14,461 nucleotides of DNA from SMWD01 sp051008895 (GTDB lineage: Bacteria > Pseudomonadota > Gammaproteobacteria > Steroidobacterales > GCA-2729495): the NCBI GenBank assembly GCA_051008895.1, contig JBPCXI010000198.1, positions 1-14,461 of the forward strand. The letters run 5' to 3'. Below, one piece after another: positions 13,956-14,461 of this stretch (position 1 is the stretch's first letter; each line of letters opens with the position of its first letter). The translations under genes were made by a program, and so were the position numbers. The notes under the pieces were generated by a model. That model was not told the DNA's origin. It searched no databases and saw nothing but the letters and a program-made list of their open reading frames with translations.

Positions 13956-14414
13956 CTACGGTTCTACCGCAACATTGATAATCGTCGAGTTCTGTATCAG
14001 AACGTTGTTACCCGTGTTCTGAATAGTGCCGACGAAACCGGCTGTATCCGTAAACGCTCCCTCGCTAATGATGTTGTTACCGGTGTCATTGCCGGTCGCA
14101 GTGTTGTTCCAGACACCGCCCACGGTTTCCTGATCGTTGATCTGGACCCTGTCGACTTCGACGGCCTTGGCCCGCTGAGTATTCAGCTCGTCGCCCGAGA
14201 GCGGTGATTTGTCAGCGAATACTTCCAGCATCTCGGACGAAGCGCTCGCCTCATCAGTCGAAACCGTCAACTCGGACGGCTCGTCAGCTGCTGCCGTTGT
14301 TACCTGGAACATCAGCGCGACGACGGCAAACACAAACGACGAACGGGCGAGCGGGCGGGCGCTCTCGCGCCCACCCGTCGCCAGTTCTGTCATGCCTTTG
14401 GTCGTCTTACGCAT
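13956..14414 (-). CDS. Small secreted Asn/Gly-rich protein, possible amyloid-like subunit
   Basis: This 152-residue protein matches no named family that I recognise with confidence. It has a signal peptide (about 1-43; Arg-rich start, hydrophobic 26-40, cleavage probably near AAA/DEP), an acidic Ser/Glu-rich stretch (44-70), a short charged segment (LSGDELNTQRAKAVEVD), then a C-terminal 50 residues rich in Asn, Gly, Thr and Ile. The latter holds two TGNN motifs (111-114 and 134-137) and ends QNTGNNVLIQNSTIINVAVE before a final Pro. Composition and spacing recall curli and Fap repeat units that form beta-strand stacks, but there are only about two imperfect units. The start is ATG 14414, with AGGAG about 12 bases upstream. 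It is directly upstream of the C39 peptidase gene, so a substrate or structural subunit of the same system is likely. Confidence 0.72.
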   Translation of the reverse strand: MRKTTKGMTELATGGRESARPLARSSFVFAVVALMFQVTTAAADEPSELTVSTDEASASSEMLEVFADKSPLSGDELNTQRAKAVEVDRVQINDQETVGGVWNNTATGNDTGNNIISEGAFTDTAGFVGTIQNTGNNVLIQNSTIINVAVEP

Positions 14415-14433
14415 TTCCGCTATCGGCTCCTGC

Positions 14434-14461
14434 TTACTGCAGCTCGACGTTGGCCTGCACG
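14434..14461 (-). CDS. 3' end of an upstream gene (cut by window edge)
   Basis: Only the last eight codons are visible on this strand, reading VQANVELQ and then TAA (14436-14434), 19 bases before the small secreted protein's start. Spacing equals that of the other gene junctions in this operon, so a further operon gene ending here is plausible. The alternating polar/hydrophobic tail would suit a beta-strand end, but eight residues cannot identify it, and a chance open frame is possible. Confidence 0.4.

Noticed and set aside
14115..14170. ETVGG (96-100) and LATGG (11-15) in the small secreted protein as C39 sites
   Set aside because: Neither has hydrophobic residues at -4 and -7; the second lies within the signal peptide.
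1..14461. tRNA, rRNA, CRISPR, transposon or attachment-site signals
   Set aside because: None was seen by eye: no direct-repeat/spacer array, no transposase-like frame, no cloverleaf-like sequence in the short gaps.

Overview
The window looks like chromosomal DNA of a GC-rich (about 60% by eye) Gram-negative bacterium, most likely a gammaproteobacterium. The evidence is several signal-peptide outer-membrane beta-barrels ending in aromatic residues, an E. coli-length cardiolipin synthase, a crtY-crtI-crtB order like that of Pantoea-type carotenoid clusters, and a gene set resembling the Pseudomonas functional-amyloid (fap) operon. No closer taxon can be assigned from the sequence alone. Genes are packed tightly and no gap exceeds about 175 bases. 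I saw no tRNA, rRNA, CRISPR array or insertion sequence.

Left part, 1-4015: a leftward carotenoid operon crtY > crtI > crtB. crtY and crtI share an ATGA overlap, and crtB begins at a TTG two bases after crtI and runs off the window. Together they would condense GGPP to phytoene (CrtB), desaturate it to lycopene (CrtI) and cyclise it to beta-carotene (CrtY). An AraC/XylS-type regulator is transcribed divergently from a shared gap of about 100 bases.

Middle, 4016-10411: envelope and membrane genes. These are a lipid A oxidase (LpxQ)-like beta-barrel, a second outer-membrane beta-barrel, a secreted SYLF/Ysc84 lipid-binding protein, and an apparent two-gene unit of an 805-residue MscS-superfamily channel followed 13 bases later by cardiolipin synthase. 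Several neighbours converge with almost no intergenic space.

Right part, 10421-14461: a leftward operon that I read as a divergent fap-like secretion system. In transcription order it holds the 3' tip of an unseen gene, a small secreted Asn/Gly-rich protein, a periplasmic C39 cysteine peptidase (FapD-like), an inner-membrane-anchored coiled-coil protein, and a FapF-like outer-membrane barrel with an N-terminal coiled coil. The anchored protein carries five in-register 28-residue repeats, each with an invariant Arg and an invariant Gln. After them comes an internal double-glycine motif of the type C39 peptidases cut, and then a C-terminal segment of about 118 residues sharing a TGN..IQNS-type motif with the small secreted protein. 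The inferred model is that the C39 peptidase cuts the anchored protein in the periplasm and frees a passenger that leaves, or polymerises, through the barrel. This is the most interesting part of the window.
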